From Eriocheir sinensis (Eukaryota; Arthropoda; Malacostraca; Decapoda; Varunidae), in the NCBI RefSeq assembly GCF_024679095.1, contig NW_026111283.1:124001-188000 (forward strand): DNA of 64,000 nucleotides, given 5' to 3'. A program made the translations under genes and the position numbers. The notes beneath the pieces are model-generated. The model worked only from the letters and a program-made list of their open reading frames with translations, was not told the DNA's origin and did no database searches. The first letter of the stretch is position 1. Each line of letters begins with the position of its first letter. Positions 46,336-62,281 of the stretch are shown here, piece by piece.

Positions 46336-49300
46336 TATACATATAGAGTAAATTTCTATGAAAATATATATTCAAAATACATATAAAATTATGTAAATAA
46401 GTATAAATATATATATATATGAAATACACCTAAAAAAAATGAAAATTCGTATCAAAATAAATAAATAGAATTCCGATAAAAGAACGTATATTTGTAGGAA
46501 AATAATATACAAAATACACATAAAATTACGAAAATTTGAATAAAAATATATACAAAAATACACAAAATTAATTTCAATTTGTATGAAAATAGATATACAA
46601 AATACACGTATAATTAGTTAAATTTGTATTTAAATACATGTACAAAATTCACATAAAAGAATGTAAATTTGTATGAAATGAAAACAAATTCACATAAAAT
46701 AACGTACATTGGTATAAAACAGATACAAAATATACATAGAATAATGTAAAATCGTATCAAAGTAAATACACAGAATATCAATAAAATAATGTAATTTTGT
46801 ATGACAATAAAGATGCAAAATACCCATAAAATAAAGCATATTTTTATAAAAATACATATTCAAAAATACACATAGAATAGCTAAATTTGTATTAAAATTA
46901 ATATACATAATGCACGTACAATAAGGTAAATTTGTATTGAAAAAATATGCAAAATGCACATAAAACAATGTATATTTGTTTCAAAATATATATACGAATA
47001 CACATAAAATAACGTATATTTCTATAGAAATATATATACAAAATACACATGAAATGACGTAAATACGTATAAAAATATATATACACAATTCACATTAAAT
47101 AATGTAAATTCGCATCAAAATAAATAAACAAAATATCAATAAAAGAATGTGTATTTGTATGAAAATAGATATACAAAATACACATAAAATATTGTAAATT
47201 TGTATAAAACTCTTCAAAAATACACAAAAAATAATTAAAATTTGTATAAAATATATATACAAAATACACATGAAATTAGGTAAATTTCTATTGAAATACA
47301 TATACAAAATACACATAAAATAATGTAAATTTGAATAAAAATGTATAAATAAATACACTTAAAATAACGAAAATTGGATGAAATATATATAGAAAATACA
47401 CATTAAATAATGTAAATATGTATAAAAAAATATATATACAAAACACAAATAGAATAATGTAAAATAGTATCAAAATAAATACCCAGAATATTAATAAAAT
47501 AATGTAAATTTGTATGAAAATAAAGATGCAAAATACCCATAAAACAACGCATTTTTTATGAAAATATATACCAAAATGCACATATAATATTTAAATTTGT
47601 ATTACAATAAATATACAAAATGCACATACAATAAGGTAAATTTGTTTAGAAATAGATATGCAAAATACATATAAAACAATGTAAATTTGTTTCAAAATAT
47701 ACATACGAATACACATAAAATAACGTAGATTTCTATAAAATATATATACAAAATACACATAAAATGAAGTAAACACGTATAAGAAAATGTATACAAAATA
47801 CACATAAAATAATGTAAATTCGTATCAAAATAAATAGACCAAATGCCAATAAAAGAATGTTTACTTGTATGATTATAAATATACAAAATACTCATAAATT
47901 AACGTAAAATTGTATAAAACTATATACAAAAATAAACAAAAATAATTAAATTTGTTTGAAAATAGATATACAAAAGACACATAAAATAAGCTAAATTTGA
48001 ATTGAAATAAATATAGAAAATACATAAAATAATGTAAATTTGTATCAAAATATATATTCAAATACACATATAATAATGTTAATTTGTATAAAAATATATA
48101 AACAAAATACTCATTAAATAATGTAAATACGTATAAAAGATATGTACGTAATGTAAAAATTTATAAAATTAAAGATGCAAAATACCCATAAAATATCTCA
48201 TATTTAAAAAAAAATATATACAAAAATACACATAAAATAATGAAATTTGTATTAAAATAAATATACAAAATACACATACAATAAGGTAGATTTTTATTGA
48301 AATAGATATGCAAAAATCACATAAAATAATGAATTTTTTTATCAAAATATATACGAATACACACAATAAAATTACGTAAATTTTTATGAAAATATATATA
48401 CAAAATACACATAAAATAATGTAAATACATAGAAAAATATATATACAAAATACACATAAAATAATGTAAATTAGTATCAAAATAAATAAACAAAATTTCC
48501 TCTAAAAGAATGTATATGTGTAGGAAAATATATATACAAAATACAATTAAAATACAAAAAATTTGTATAAAAAAAATACAAAAATACAAAAAAATAATTT
48601 AAATTTGTTTGAAAATAGATATGCAAAATACAAATGAAATTAGGCAAATTTTTATTGAAATACATATACAAAATACACATAAAATAATGTAAATTTGTAT
48701 GAAAATATATAAACAAATACACATAAGATAACGTAAATTTCTATAAAATATATGTACAAAATATACATTAAATAATGTAATTATGTCTAAAAATATATAT
48801 ACAAAATACACAGAATAACGTAAAATCGTATCAAAATAAATAAACAGACAATCAATAAAATAATGTAAATTTGTATGAAAATAAAGATGCAAAATACCTA
48901 TATAATAACGCATATTTGTTTAAAAATATATATTCAAAAATACACATAAAATAATTAAATTTGCATCAAAATAAATATACAAGAGGCACATACAATAAAG
49001 AAAATTTGTATTGAAATAGATATGCGAAATACATATAAATAACGTAAATTTGAATCAAAATATATATACGAATACACATAAAATAGAGTAAATTTCTATG
49101 AAAATATATATTCAAAAAACATATAAAATTATGTAAATAAGCATAAAAATATATATATCAAATACACCTTAAATAATGAAAATTCGTATCAAAATAAATA
49201 AACAAAATTCCGATAAAAGAACGTATATTTGAAGGAAAATAAATATACAAAATTCACATAAAATTACGAAAATTTGATTAAAAATATATACTAAAATACA

Positions 49301-52300
49301 CAAAATTAATTTCAATTTGTATGAAAATAGATATACATAATACACATATAATTAGTTAAATTTGTATTTAAATACATGTACAAAATACACATAAAATAAT
49401 GTAAATTTGTATGAAATGAAAACAAATTCACATAAAATAACGTTCATTTGTATGAAATATATATACAAAATATACATAGAATAATGTAAAATCGTATCAA
49501 AATAAATACACAGAATATCAATAAAATAATGTAAATTTGTATGAAAATAAAGATGCAAAATACCCATAAAATAAAGCATTTTTTTATGAAAATACATATA
49601 CAAAAATACACATAGAATAATTAAATTTGTATTAAAATTAATATACAAAATGCACAGACAATAAGGTAAATTTATATTGAAAAAATATGCAAAATGCACA
49701 TAAAACAATGTATATTTGTTTCAAAATATATATACGAATACACATAAAATAACATATATTTCTATAGAAATATATATACAAAATACACATGAAATGACGT
49801 AAATACGTATAAAAATATATATACTCAATACACATTAAATAATGTGACCGCGTCAAAATAAATAAACAAAATATCAATAAAAAATGTGTATTTGTATGAA
49901 AATAGATATACAAAATACACATAAAATATTTTACATTTTTATAAAACTCTTTTTATAAAAATATATACCAAAATAATAAAATATTAAAATTTGTATTACA
50001 ATAAATATACAAAATGCACATACAATAAGGTAGATTTATATTGAAATAGATATGCTAAATACATATAAAACAATGTAAATTTGCTTCAAAATATATATAC
50101 CAATACACATTAAATAACGTAGATTACTATAAAAATATATATACAAAATACATATTAAATGAAGTAAATACGTATAAGAAAATGTATACAAAGTACACAT
50201 AAAATAATTAAATTTTTATTAAAATAAATATACAAAATACACATACAATAAGGTAAATCTATATTGAAATAGATATGCAAAATAAACATAAAATAATGTA
50301 AATTTGTATCAAAACATATACGAATACACACAATAAAATAACGGAAATTTTTATGAAAATATATATAAAAAACACATATAAAATAATGTAAATACGTAGA
50401 AAAATATATATACAAAATACACATAAAATTATGTAAATTCTTTTGAAAATAAATTAACAAAATTCCACTAATTCCACTATTTTCAGAAAATATAAATACA
50501 AAATACAAATAAAATAACTAAAATTTGTATAAAAATATATAAAAAATACATAAAAATAATTTAAATTTATTTTAAAATAGATATGCAAAATACACATAAA
50601 ATTAGGCAAATCTGTATTGAAATACATATACAAATTACACATAAAATATTGTAAATTTGTATGAAAATATATAAACAAATACACATAAAATAGCGTAAAT
50701 TTATATAAAATATATATACAAAATATACATTAAATAATGTAAATGTGTATAAAAATATATATACAAAATACACATAGAATAATCTAAAATCGTATCAAAA
50801 TAAATAAACAGAATATCAATAAAATAATGTAAATTTGCATGAAAATAAAGATGCAAAATACCGAAATAATAACGCATATTTTTACAAAAATACACATAAA
50901 ATAATTAAATTTGTATTAAAATAGATATACAAAATACACATACGATATGGTAGATTTGTATTGAAATAGATATGAAAAATAAACATAAATAATGTAAATT
51001 TGTATCAAAATATATATACGAATACCCATAAAATAGAGTAAATTTCTGTGAAAATATATATTCAAAACACAAATAAAATGATATAAATAAGTATAAAAAT
51101 ATACATATCAAATACACCTAAAATAATGTAAATTCGTATAAAAATCAATAAACAAAACTACGATAAAAGAACGTATATATGTAGGAAAAAAAATATACAA
51201 AATATATTTGTATAAAAATATATACAAAAATACACAAAATTAATTTCAATTTGTATGAAAATAGATATACAAAATACTCATATAATTAAATAAATTTGTA
51301 TTTAAATAGATGTACAAAATATACATAAAATTAGGTAGATTTGTATTGAAATACATATACAAAATACACATAAAATAATATTTAAATTTGAATGAAAATA
51401 TATAAAAAAATACACCTAAAATTACGTAAATTTGTATAAAATATATATAAAAAATTCACATTAAATTATGTAAATATGTATAAAAAAATATATATACAAA
51501 TTCCAAATAGAATAATGTAAAATAGTATCAAAATAAATACACAGAATCTTAATAAAATAATGTAAATTTGTATGTAAATTAAGATGCAAAATCCCCATAA
51601 AGAAACGCATTTTTTTATTAAAATACATATACCAAAATACACATAAAATATTTGAATATGTATTAAAATAAATATACAAAATGCACATACAATAAGGTAA
51701 ATTTTGTATTGAAATAGATATGCAAAATACATATAAAACAATGTAAATTTGTTTCAAAATATATATACGAATACACACAAAATAACGTAGATTTCTATAA
51801 AAATATATTCAAAATACACATAAAAAGAAGTAAATACGTATAAACAAATGTATACAAAATACACATAAAATAAAGTAAATTCGTATCAAAATAAATAAAC
51901 AAAATACCAATAAAACAATGTGTATTTGTATAAATATAAATATACAAAATACACATAAAATAACGTAAATTTGTATTAAACTATATACAAAAATACACAG
52001 AAGTAATTAAATTTGTATGAAAATATATATACAAAATTAAAATAAAAAAAGCTAAGTTTGAATTGAAATGTATATACAAAATACATAAAATAATGTAAAT
52101 TTGTATCAAAATATTTACACAAATACACATTTAATAACGTTAATTTGTTTAAAAATAAATAAACAAAATACACATTAAATAATGTAAACACGTATAAAAA
52201 ACATGTACAAAATACACATATAATCATGTAATTCGTATCAAAATAGATAAACAAAATAGCAATAAAATAATAATAATAATAATAAATGGCCTATTCATTT

Positions 52301-53047
52301 GTAGGAAGCCATTAAATAATGTAAACTCGCGTCAAAATAAATAAACAAAATATCAGTAAAAGAATGTGTATTTGTATGAAACTAGATATACAAAATACAC
52401 ATAAAATAACCTAATTTTGTATAAAACTGTATACAAAAAAACACAAAAATAATTTAAGTTTGTATGAAAATAAATATACAAAATACACATGAAATTAGGT
52501 AAATTTGTATTGAAATACATATACAAAATACATTTAAAATAATGTAAATTTGAATGAAATTATATAAAGAAATACACTTAAAATAACGTAAATTTGTATA
52601 AAATATATATAAAAAATACACATTAAATAATGAGAATATGTATAAAAAAATATATACAAAACACAAATAGTATAATATAAAATCGTATCAAAATATATAC
52701 ACAGAATATTAATAAAATAAGGTAAATTTGTATGAAAACTAAGATGCAAAATACCTATAAAATAACGTTTTTTTTTTTTTTAATTATGTATACCAAAATA
52801 CACATAAAATATTTGAATTTGTATTAAAATAAATATACAAAATGCACATACAGTAAGGTAAATTTGTATTGAAATAGATATGCAAAATACATATAAAACA
52901 ATGTAAATTTGTTTCAAAATATATATACGAATACACATATAATAACGTAGATTTCTATAAAAAAATATATATACTAAATACACATAAAATTAAGTAAATA
53001 CGAATAGAAAAAGTACACAAAATACACATAAAATAATGTAATGTAAT
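46336..53047 (-). repeat. Satellite block, A-rich, up to the LINE 5' fragment
   Basis: Reverse complement of about 25262-31956. The last bases before the LINE piece are ATAATGTAATGTAAT. The mirror has a single ATAATGTAAATTCGTATAA, so about six bases are extra at the junction. Confidence 0.9.
52266..52311 (-). repeat. Non-satellite island with (ATT)n, right arm
   Basis: Reverse complement of the island at 25982-26028, with the same word and trinucleotide tail. One change makes GGCC here versus GACC in the left copy. It proves the palindromic pairing at this distance. Confidence 0.75.
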
Positions 53048-53276
53048 GGCTGGAGTAGGTAGGAAGACACCTACCGAACGGGCGCAAGCCACTCCCGGTG
53101 AGGTATATATGGGAGGTGAGAAGGGAGCTGAAGCCCTCCAAAGACCCTTCCCATGTCCTCACTAACCGTTTCCCTATTGTCTCACCAACACCGGAGAGTA
53201 GTTCAGCATGCTCTCTAAAGACAGATCCTCTCTTTATCCACACCACACTACATTCACATAACATATACACCTTTTT
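53048..53276 (+). mobile_element. LINE 5'-end-only fragment (copy 2)
   Basis: These 229 bp are identical to 2581-2809 except for one substitution that I see (ACCCATCCC versus ACCCTTCCC). They stop within CACCTTTTT, before the ORF start, and have no 3' UTR or A tail. The flanks match an uninterrupted satellite monomer (mirror near 25262), so this is a clean insertion and not a large element later deleted with its surroundings. LINE pieces normally retain the 3' end, so a 5'-only piece is unusual. DNA repair that captured a fragment is one explanation. Confidence 0.93.
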
Positions 53277-55204
53277 GGAATTCGTATAAAATAAAATAAA
53301 CAAAATACTAATAAAAGAATGTGTATTTGTATAAATATAAATATACAAAATGCACATAAAATAACGTAAATTTGTATAAACTATATACAAAAATACACAG
53401 GAAGTAATTAAATTTGTACAGAAAATAGATATACAAAATAATAAAAATAAGCTAAATTTGAATTGAAATATATACAAAATACATAAAATAAAAATTTATT
53501 TAAAATATTTTTAACAAATACACATATAATAACGTAAATTTGTAAAAATACATAAACAAAATAATACATTAAGTAATGCAAATACGTATACAAAAAATAT
53601 GTACAAAATATTACTAAATAATCTAAAATATCAATTAAAATAAATAAACAAATAATTAATGAAATAATAAATTTGTATGAAAAACATATACAAAAAACAC
53701 ATAAAATAACGCAAATTTCTATGAAAATATATGAACAAAAATGCACATCAAATAAATTTGCATAAAAATACGAGTATAAAAAAAATATGAGTATAAAAAT
53801 ATGTATACAAAATACCTATGAAATAATTTAAGTAAATAGATATGCAAAAAACATATAAAACAATGTAAATTTGTTTCAAAATATATATACGAATATACAT
53901 AAAATAACGTAGATTTCTATAAATATATATATACAAAATACAAATGAAATTAAGTAAATACGAATCAAAAATGTATACAAAATACACATAAAATAATGTA
54001 AATTCGTATAAATATAAATAAACAAACACGTAAGAGATGTACGTATAAATATAAATATACAAAATGCACATAAATAACGTAAATTTGTATAAAAAATTCA
54101 TACACAGAAGTAATTAAATTTGTAAGGAAAATAGATATACAAAAATACACACAAAATAAGCTAAATTTGAATTGAAATATATATACAAAATATATAAAAA
54201 TAAAAGTAGGATCTACTTCAAAATACACATAAAATTAAGTAAATACGTATAAGAAAATGCATACAAATACACATAAAATAATGCAAATTCGAGTTAAAAT
54301 AAATAAACAAAATACCAATAAAAGAATGTGTATTTGGATAAATATAAATATACAAAATACACATACAAAATAAACATAAAATAAGGTAGATTTGTAATAA
54401 AATATATGTACAAAATACACATAAAATAATGTAAATTTATATGAAAATATATATACAAATACACACAAAATACCATGAATTTGTATAAAAATATATATTC
54501 TAAATAAATATTAAATAATGTAAATGCGTATAAAAATATATATACAAAGTACATATAAAACAATGTAAATTCGTATACAAAATACATTTAAAATAATGTA
54601 AATTTGAATGAAAATATATAAACATATAGACTTAAAATTACGTAAAATTGTATCAAATATATATACAAAAAAAAACATTAAATAATGTAAATATGTATAA
54701 AAAAATATATATACAAAACACAAATAAAATAATGTAAAATCGTATCACAATATATACAGAAAATATTAATAAAAGAATGTAAATTTGTATGAAAATTAAG
54801 ATGCAAAATACCTTTAAAATAACGCATTTTTTATAAAAATATATATACGAAAAAACATAAAATATTTGATTTTGTATTGAAATAAATAGATATACAAAAT
54901 ACACATAAAATAAGCTAAATTTGAATTGAAATATATATACAAAATACATAAAATAATGTAAATTTGTATCAAAATACCTACACAAATACACATATAATAA
55001 CGTAAATTTGTATAAAAATATATAAACAAAATACACATTAAATAATGTAAATACGTATAAAAAAAATGTACAAAATACACAAATAATCATGTAATTCGTA
55101 TCAAAATAAATAGACAAAATATCAATACAATAATGTAAATTTCTATGAGAAAACATATACAAAATACACATAAATAACGCAAATATCAATAAAAATATAT
55201 ATAA
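53277..55204 (-). repeat. Satellite block, A-rich, right of the LINE fragment
   Basis: Corresponds to about 21775-25262 inverted but is about 1.5 kb shorter. Positions 53283-54230 carry many more 1-2-base indels than the paralogous stretches at 9510-10100 and 20420-20990. Confidence 0.85.
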
Positions 55205-56584
55205 TATAATATATTTTTATACATATTTAAAATATTTAATGTATATTTTGTATCTATATATTTTATCCAAATTTACGTGATTTTATATGTATTTGTTTAT
55301 ATTTTTTCATAGAAATGTACATTATGTTATGTGAGTTTTGTATATGTATTTCAATACAAATTTGCCTAACTTTATGTGTATTTTGCATATCTATTTTCAA
55401 AAAAATTTAAACTATTTTTGTGTATTTTTGTATATATTTTTATACAAATTTTAGTTATTTTATTTGTTTTTTGTATATATATTTTCCTACAAATATACAT
55501 TCTTTTATTGGAATTTTGTGTATTTAATTTTTTACGAATTTACATTATTTTATGTGTATTTTGTATATATATTTTTCTACGTATTTAAACTATTTTATGT
55601 GTATTTTATATATACATTTTCATAAAAATTTACGTTATTTTATTGTGTGTATTCGTATATATTTTGAAACAAATTTTATACAAATTCATGTTATTTTATG
55701 TGTATTTGTATATATATTTTCATACAAATTTATATTATTTTAAGTGTATTCTTACATATATTTTATTACAAATATACCTTTTTTTATGTTTATTTTGTAT
55801 ATTTATTTCATTCAATTTTAAATTATTTAATGTGTCTATTTATATTTGTATTTAGGTTATTTTATGTGTGTTTTCTATATATATTTTCATCCAAAATTAC
55901 ATTATTTTATTGTTATTTTCTTAATTTAACTCGATACGAATTTAGATAATTTCATAGGTATTTTGTATACATATTTTAATACTCATTTACATTATCTAAT
56001 GTGTGTTTTGTATATATTTTTTTATGCAAACTAATTTTATGTGCATTTTTGTACATATATTTTTATAGAAACTTAAAACGTTATTTTATGTGTATTTTGT
56101 ATATGTTTTCTCATACAAATTTACATTATTTAATTAGTTTTTTGTTTATTTATTTTGATACGAATGACTTGATTATTTGTGTATTTTGTAAATATTTTTT
56201 TATACGTATTTACAGTACTAATGTGTATTTTGTTTATATATTTTTTTTACAAATTTACGTTATTATATGTGTATTTGTTAAAATATTTTGAAACAATTTA
56301 CTTTTATTTATGTATTTTGTATATTTATTTCAATTCAAATTTAGCTTATTTTATGTGTATTTTGTATATCCATTTTCATACAAATTTAATTACTTCTGTG
56401 TATTTTTGTATATAGTTTATACAAATTTACGTTATTTTATGTGTATTTTGTATATTTATATTTATACAAATACACATTCTTTGATTGGTATTTTGTTTAT
56501 TTATATTTATACGAATTTACATTATTTTATGTGTATTTTGTATACATTTTTGATTCGTATTTACTTAATTTTATTTGTATTTTG

Positions 56585-56680
<96 letters not shown>

Positions 56681-57690
56681 AATCTAGTTTATTTTTTGTG
56701 TATTGGTTTATATATTTTGAAACAATTTTTCATTGTTTTATTTTTTTTTTGCATATCTATTTCATTACAAATTTACCTTATTGTATGTGCATTTTGTATA
56801 TTTATTTTAATACAAATTCAAATATTTGATGTGTATTTTGGTATATATAATTTTATAAAAAATGCGTTATTTTATAGGTATTTTGCACCTTGGTTTTCAT
56901 ACAAATGTACATTATTTTATTAATATTCTGTGTATATATTTTGATACGATTTTATATTATAGTATTTGTTTTTTGTATATATTTTTTTATACATATTTTC
57001 ATTATTTAATGTGTATTTTTTATATATATTTTATACAAATTAACGTTATTTTAAGTGTATTTGTTTATATAATTTCATTCAAATTTACATTTTTTTAAGT
57101 GTATTTTGTATATGTATTTCAATACAAATGTACCTAATTTTATGTGTATTTTGTATATTTATTTTCATAGAAATCTACGTTATTTTATGTGTATTCGTAT
57201 ATATATTTTTTAAAAAATTTACATGGTTTTATATGTATTTTGCATATCTATTTCAATACAAATTTACCTTATTGTATGTGCATTTTGTATATTTATTTTA
57301 ATACAAATTCAAATATTTTATGTGTGTCTTGGTATAAATATTTTATAAAAAATGCGTTATTTTATGGGTATTTTGCATCTTAATTTTCATACAACTTTAC
57401 ATTATTTTATTAATATTCTGTGTATTTATTTTGATACGATTTTATATTATTCTATTTGTGTTTTGTATATATTTTTTTATACATATTTACATTATTTAAT
57501 GTGTATTTTTTATATATATTTTATACAAATTTACGTTATTTTAAGTGTATTTGTTTATATAATTTCATTCAAATTTACATTTTTTTAAGTGTATTTTGTA
57601 TATGTATTTCAATACAAATGTACCTAATTTTATGTGTATTTTGTATATTTATTTTCATACAAATTTAAATTATTTTTGTGTTTTTTTGTA
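55205..57690 (+). repeat. Satellite block, T-rich
   Basis: Palindrome partner of 19767-21767, with its TA tract at the partner position. It begins after the inverted form of the near-palindromic AT switch and ends at the TATACATATAGAGTAAATTT switch. Confidence 0.9.
56584..56673. repeat. (TA)n microsatellite
   Basis: Two TA runs separated by TTTATATAAA, at the palindrome-partner position of 20305-20419. Neighbouring satellite is locally degraded (56690-56760). Confidence 0.93.
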
Positions 57691-59474
57691 TATACATATA
57701 GAGTAAATTTCTATGAAAATATATATTCAAAATACATATAAAATTATGTAAATAAGTATAAAAATATATATCAAATACACCAAAAAATGAATATTCGTAT
57801 CAAAATAAATAAACAAAATTCCGATAAAAGAACGTATATTTGTAGGAAAATAAATATACAAAATACACATAAAATTACGAAAATTTGAATAAAAATATAT
57901 ACAAAAAAACAAAAAAATAAATTTCAATTTGTATGAAAATAGATACACAAAAGACACATATAATTAGTTAAATTTGTATTTAAATACATATACAAAATAC
58001 ACATAAAATAATGTAAATTTGTATGAAATGAAAACAAATTCACATAAAATAACGTACATTTGTATAAAATAGATATACAAAATATACATAGAATAATGTA
58101 AAATCGTATCAAAATAAATACACAGAATATCAATAAAATAATGTAATTTTGTATGAAAATAAAGATGCAAAATACCCATAAAATAAAGCATATTTTTTTT
58201 AAAATACATATACAAGAATACACATAGAATAATAAAATTTGTATTAAAATTGATATACAAAATGCACGTACAATAAGGTAAATTTGTATTGAAAAAATAT
58301 ACAAAATGCACATAAAACAATGTATATTTGTTTCAAAATATATATACGAATACACATAAAATAACGTATATTTCTATAGAAATATATATACAAAATACAC
58401 ATGAAATGACGTCAATACGTATAAAATATATATACACAATACACATTAAATAATGTAAATTCGCATCAAAATATATAAACAAAATATCAATAAAAGAATG
58501 TGTATTTGTATGAAAATAGATATACAAAATACACATGAAATATTGTAAATTTGTATAAAACTCTATTCAAAAAATACACAAAAATAATTTAAATTTGTAT
58601 AAAAATATATATACAAAATACACATAAAACTAGTTAAATTTCTATTGAAATACATATACAAAATACACATAAAATAATGTAAATTTGAATGAAAATATAT
58701 AAACAAATACACTTAAAATAACGTAAATTTATGAAATATAAATAGAAAATACACTTTAAATAATGTAAATATGTATAAAAAAATATATACAAAACACAAA
58801 TAGAATAATGTAAAATAGTATCAAAATAAATACACAGAATATTAATAAAATAATGTAAATTTGTATGAAAATAAAGATGCAAAATACCCATAAAACAACG
58901 CATTTTTTTATGAAAATATATATACCAAAATACAATACAATACAATAAATATACAAAATGCACATACAATAAGGTAAATTTGTATTGAAATAGATATGCA
59001 AAATACACATAAATCAATGTAAATTTGTTTCAAAATATATATACGAATACACATAAAATAACGTATATTTCTATAAAAATATATATGCAAAATACACATA
59101 AAATGAAGTAAATACGTATAAGAAAATGTATACAAAATACACATAAAATAATGTAAACTCGTATCAAAATAGATAAACTAAATGCCAATAAAAGAATGTT
59201 TACTTGTATAAATATATATATACAAAATACACATAAAATAACGTAAAATTGTATAAAACTAAATACAAAAATAAACAAAAATAATTAAATTTGTATGAAA
59301 ATAGATATACAAAAGACACATAAAATAAGCTAAATTTGAATTGAAATAAATATAGAAAATACATAAAATAATGTAAATTTGTATCAAAATATATATTCAA
59401 ATACACATATTAAAATTAATATACAAAATGCGTATATAATAAGGTAAATTTGTATTGAAAAAATATGCAACATA
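57691..59474 (-). repeat. Satellite block, A-rich on + strand
   Basis: Palindrome partner of 17965-19766 up to 59405. It also repeats directly as 60603-62281. It contains the uninterrupted target site of LINE copy 3 (CAAAATGCGTATATAATAAG at about 59425). Confidence 0.9.
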
Positions 59475-60602
59475 CACGTTTACTCATACAAATTTACATT
59501 ATTTTATTGGTATTTTGTTTATTTATTTTGATACGAATTACATGATTATATGTGTATTTTGTACATATTTTTTATACGTATTTACATTATTTAATGTGTA
59601 TTTTGTTTATATATTTTCATACAAATTTACGTTATTATATGTGTATTTGTATAAATATTTTGATACAAATTTACTTTATTTCATGTATTTTGTATATATA
59701 TTTCAATTCAAATTTAGCTTATTTTGTGTGTATTTTGAATATATTTTCATACAAATTTAATTACTTCTGTGTATTTTTGTATATAGTTTTATATAAATTT
59801 ATACTGTTTTATGTGTATTTTGTATATTTATATTTATACAAATACACATTTTTTTATTGGTATTTTGTTTATTTATTTTGATACGGATTTACATTATTTT
59901 ATGTGTTTTTTGTATACATTTTTTAATACGTATTTACTTCATTTTATGTGTATTTTGTATATATATATTTATAGAAATCTTCGTTATTTTATGTGTATTC
60001 GTATATATATTTTGAAACAAATATACATTGTTTTATATGTATTTTGCATATCTATTTCAATACAAATTTACCTTATTGTATGTGTTTTTTGTATATTTAT
60101 TTTAATACAAATTTAATTTTTTGATGTGTATTTTGGTATATATATTTTTATAAATAAAAAAAATGCGTTATTTTATGGGTATTTTGCTTCTTTATTTTCA
60201 TACAAATTTACATTATTTTATTAATATTCTGTGTATTTATTTTGATATGATTTTACAGTATTCTATTTGTGTTTTGAACATATTTTTTTTATACAAATTT
60301 ACGTTATTTTAAGTGTATTTGTTTATGTATTTTCATTCAAATTTACATTATTTTATGTGTATTTTGTGTATGTTTTTCAATACAAATTTACCTAATTTTA
60401 TTTGTATTTTGTATATTTATTTTCATACAAATTTAAAATATTTTTTTCATTTTTGTATATAGTTTGATACAAATCTAGGTTATTTTATGTGTATTTTGTA
60501 TATTTATTTTCATACAAATACACATTCTTTTATTGATATTTTGTTTATTTATTCTGACGCGAATTTACGTTATTTAATGTGTATTTTGTATATATTTTTT
60601 TA
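59475..60602 (+). repeat. Satellite block, T-rich
   Basis: Starts at the GTTTACTC switch and ends at a one-off switch, ATTTTTTTATTAAAATTATG. Confidence 0.88.
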
Positions 60603-62281
60603 TTAAAATTATGTAAATAAGTATAAAAATATGTATATCAAATACACCTAAAAAAATGAAAATTCGTAACAAAATAAATAAACAAAATTCCGATAAAAGA
60701 ACCTATATTTGTAGGAAAATAAATATACAAAATACACATAAAATTACGAAAATTTGAATAAAAGTATATACAAGAAAACGAAAAATAAATTTCAATTTGT
60801 ATGAAAATAGATATACAAAATACACATATAATTAGTTTAATGTAAATTTGTATGAAATGAAAACAAATTCACATATAATAACGTACATTTGTATAAAATA
60901 GATATACAAAATATACATAGAATAAAGTAAAATCGTATCAAAATAAATACACAGAATATCAATAAAATAATGTAATTTTGTATGAAAATAAAGATGCAAA
61001 ATACCCATAAAATAAAGCATATTTTTTTAAAAATACATATACAAGAATACACATAGAATAATTAAATTTGTATTAAAATTAATATACAAAATGCACGTAC
61101 AATAAGGGAAATTTGTATTGAAAAAATATACAAAATGAACATAAAACAATGTGTATTTGTTTCAAAATATATATACGAATACACATAAAACAACGTATAT
61201 TTCTATAGAAATATATATACAAAATACACATGAAATGACGTTAATACGTATAAAAATATATATACACAATACACATTAAATAATGTAAAATCGCATCAAA
61301 ATAAATAAACAAAATATCAATAAAAGAATGTGTATTTGTATGAAAATAGATATACAAAATACATATAAAATATTGTAAATTTGTATAAAACTCTATTAAA
61401 AAAATACACAAAAATAATTTAAATTTGTATAAAAATATATATACAAAATACACATAAAACTAGTTAAATTTCTATTGAAATGCATATACAAAATACACAT
61501 AAAATAATGTAAATTTGAATGAAAATATATAAACAAATACACTTAAAATAACGTAAATTTGTATGAAATATATATAGAAAATACACATTAAATAATGTAA
61601 ATATGTATAAAAAAAATATATACAAAACACAAATAGAATAATGTAAAATAGTATAAAAATAAATACACAGAATATTAATAAAATAATGTAAATTTGTATG
61701 AAAATAAAGATGCAAAATAACCATAAAACAACGCATTTTTTATGAAAATATATATATCAAAATACACATAAAATATTTAAATTTGTATTACAATAAATAT
61801 ACAAAATGCACATACAATAAGGTAAATTTGTTTTGAAATAGATATGCAAAATACACATAAAACAATGTAAATTTGTTTCAAAATATATATACGAATACAC
61901 ATAAAATAATGTAGATTTCTATAAAAATATATATACAAAATACACATAAAATGAAGTAAATACGTATAAGAAAATGTATACAAAATACACATAAAATAAT
62001 GTAAATTCGTATCAAAATAAATAAACTAAATGCCAATAAAAGAATGTTTACTTCTATAAATATAAATATACAAAATACACATAAAATAACGTAAAATTGT
62101 ATAAAACTATATACAAAAATAAACAAAAATAATTAAATATGTATGAAAATACATATAAAATAAGACACATAAAATAAGCTAAATTTGAATTGAAATAAAT
62201 ATAGAAAATACATAAAATAATGTAAATTTGTATCAAAATATATATCCAAATAAACATATATTAAAATTAATATACAAAATG
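60603..62281 (-). repeat. Satellite block, A-rich, upstream of LINE copy 3
   Basis: Direct copy of 57691-59430 at an offset of about 2850. It is broken by the LINE at AATATACAAAATGC and resumes at 63885. Confidence 0.9.

Larger units (their letters stand above)
41340..59405 (-). repeat. Right arm of the ~41-kb imperfect palindrome
   Basis: Reverse complement of 17965-36930. It differs from the left arm by a 229-bp LINE 5' fragment at 53048-53276 that the left arm lacks (uninterrupted counterpart near 25262). A (TA)n tract of 120 bp present in the left arm at 19580 is not expanded here (near 57780). There is also a net shortage of about 1.5 kb between 53283 and 55200 relative to 21775-25190. 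These differences show that the arms have evolved separately since duplication. Confidence 0.85.

Noticed and set aside
53048..53276. Solo LTR or SINE interpretation of the LINE 5' fragment
   Set aside because: It matches the extreme 5' end of copy 1 almost perfectly, has no terminal repeats or A tail, and its flanks show no duplicated target.
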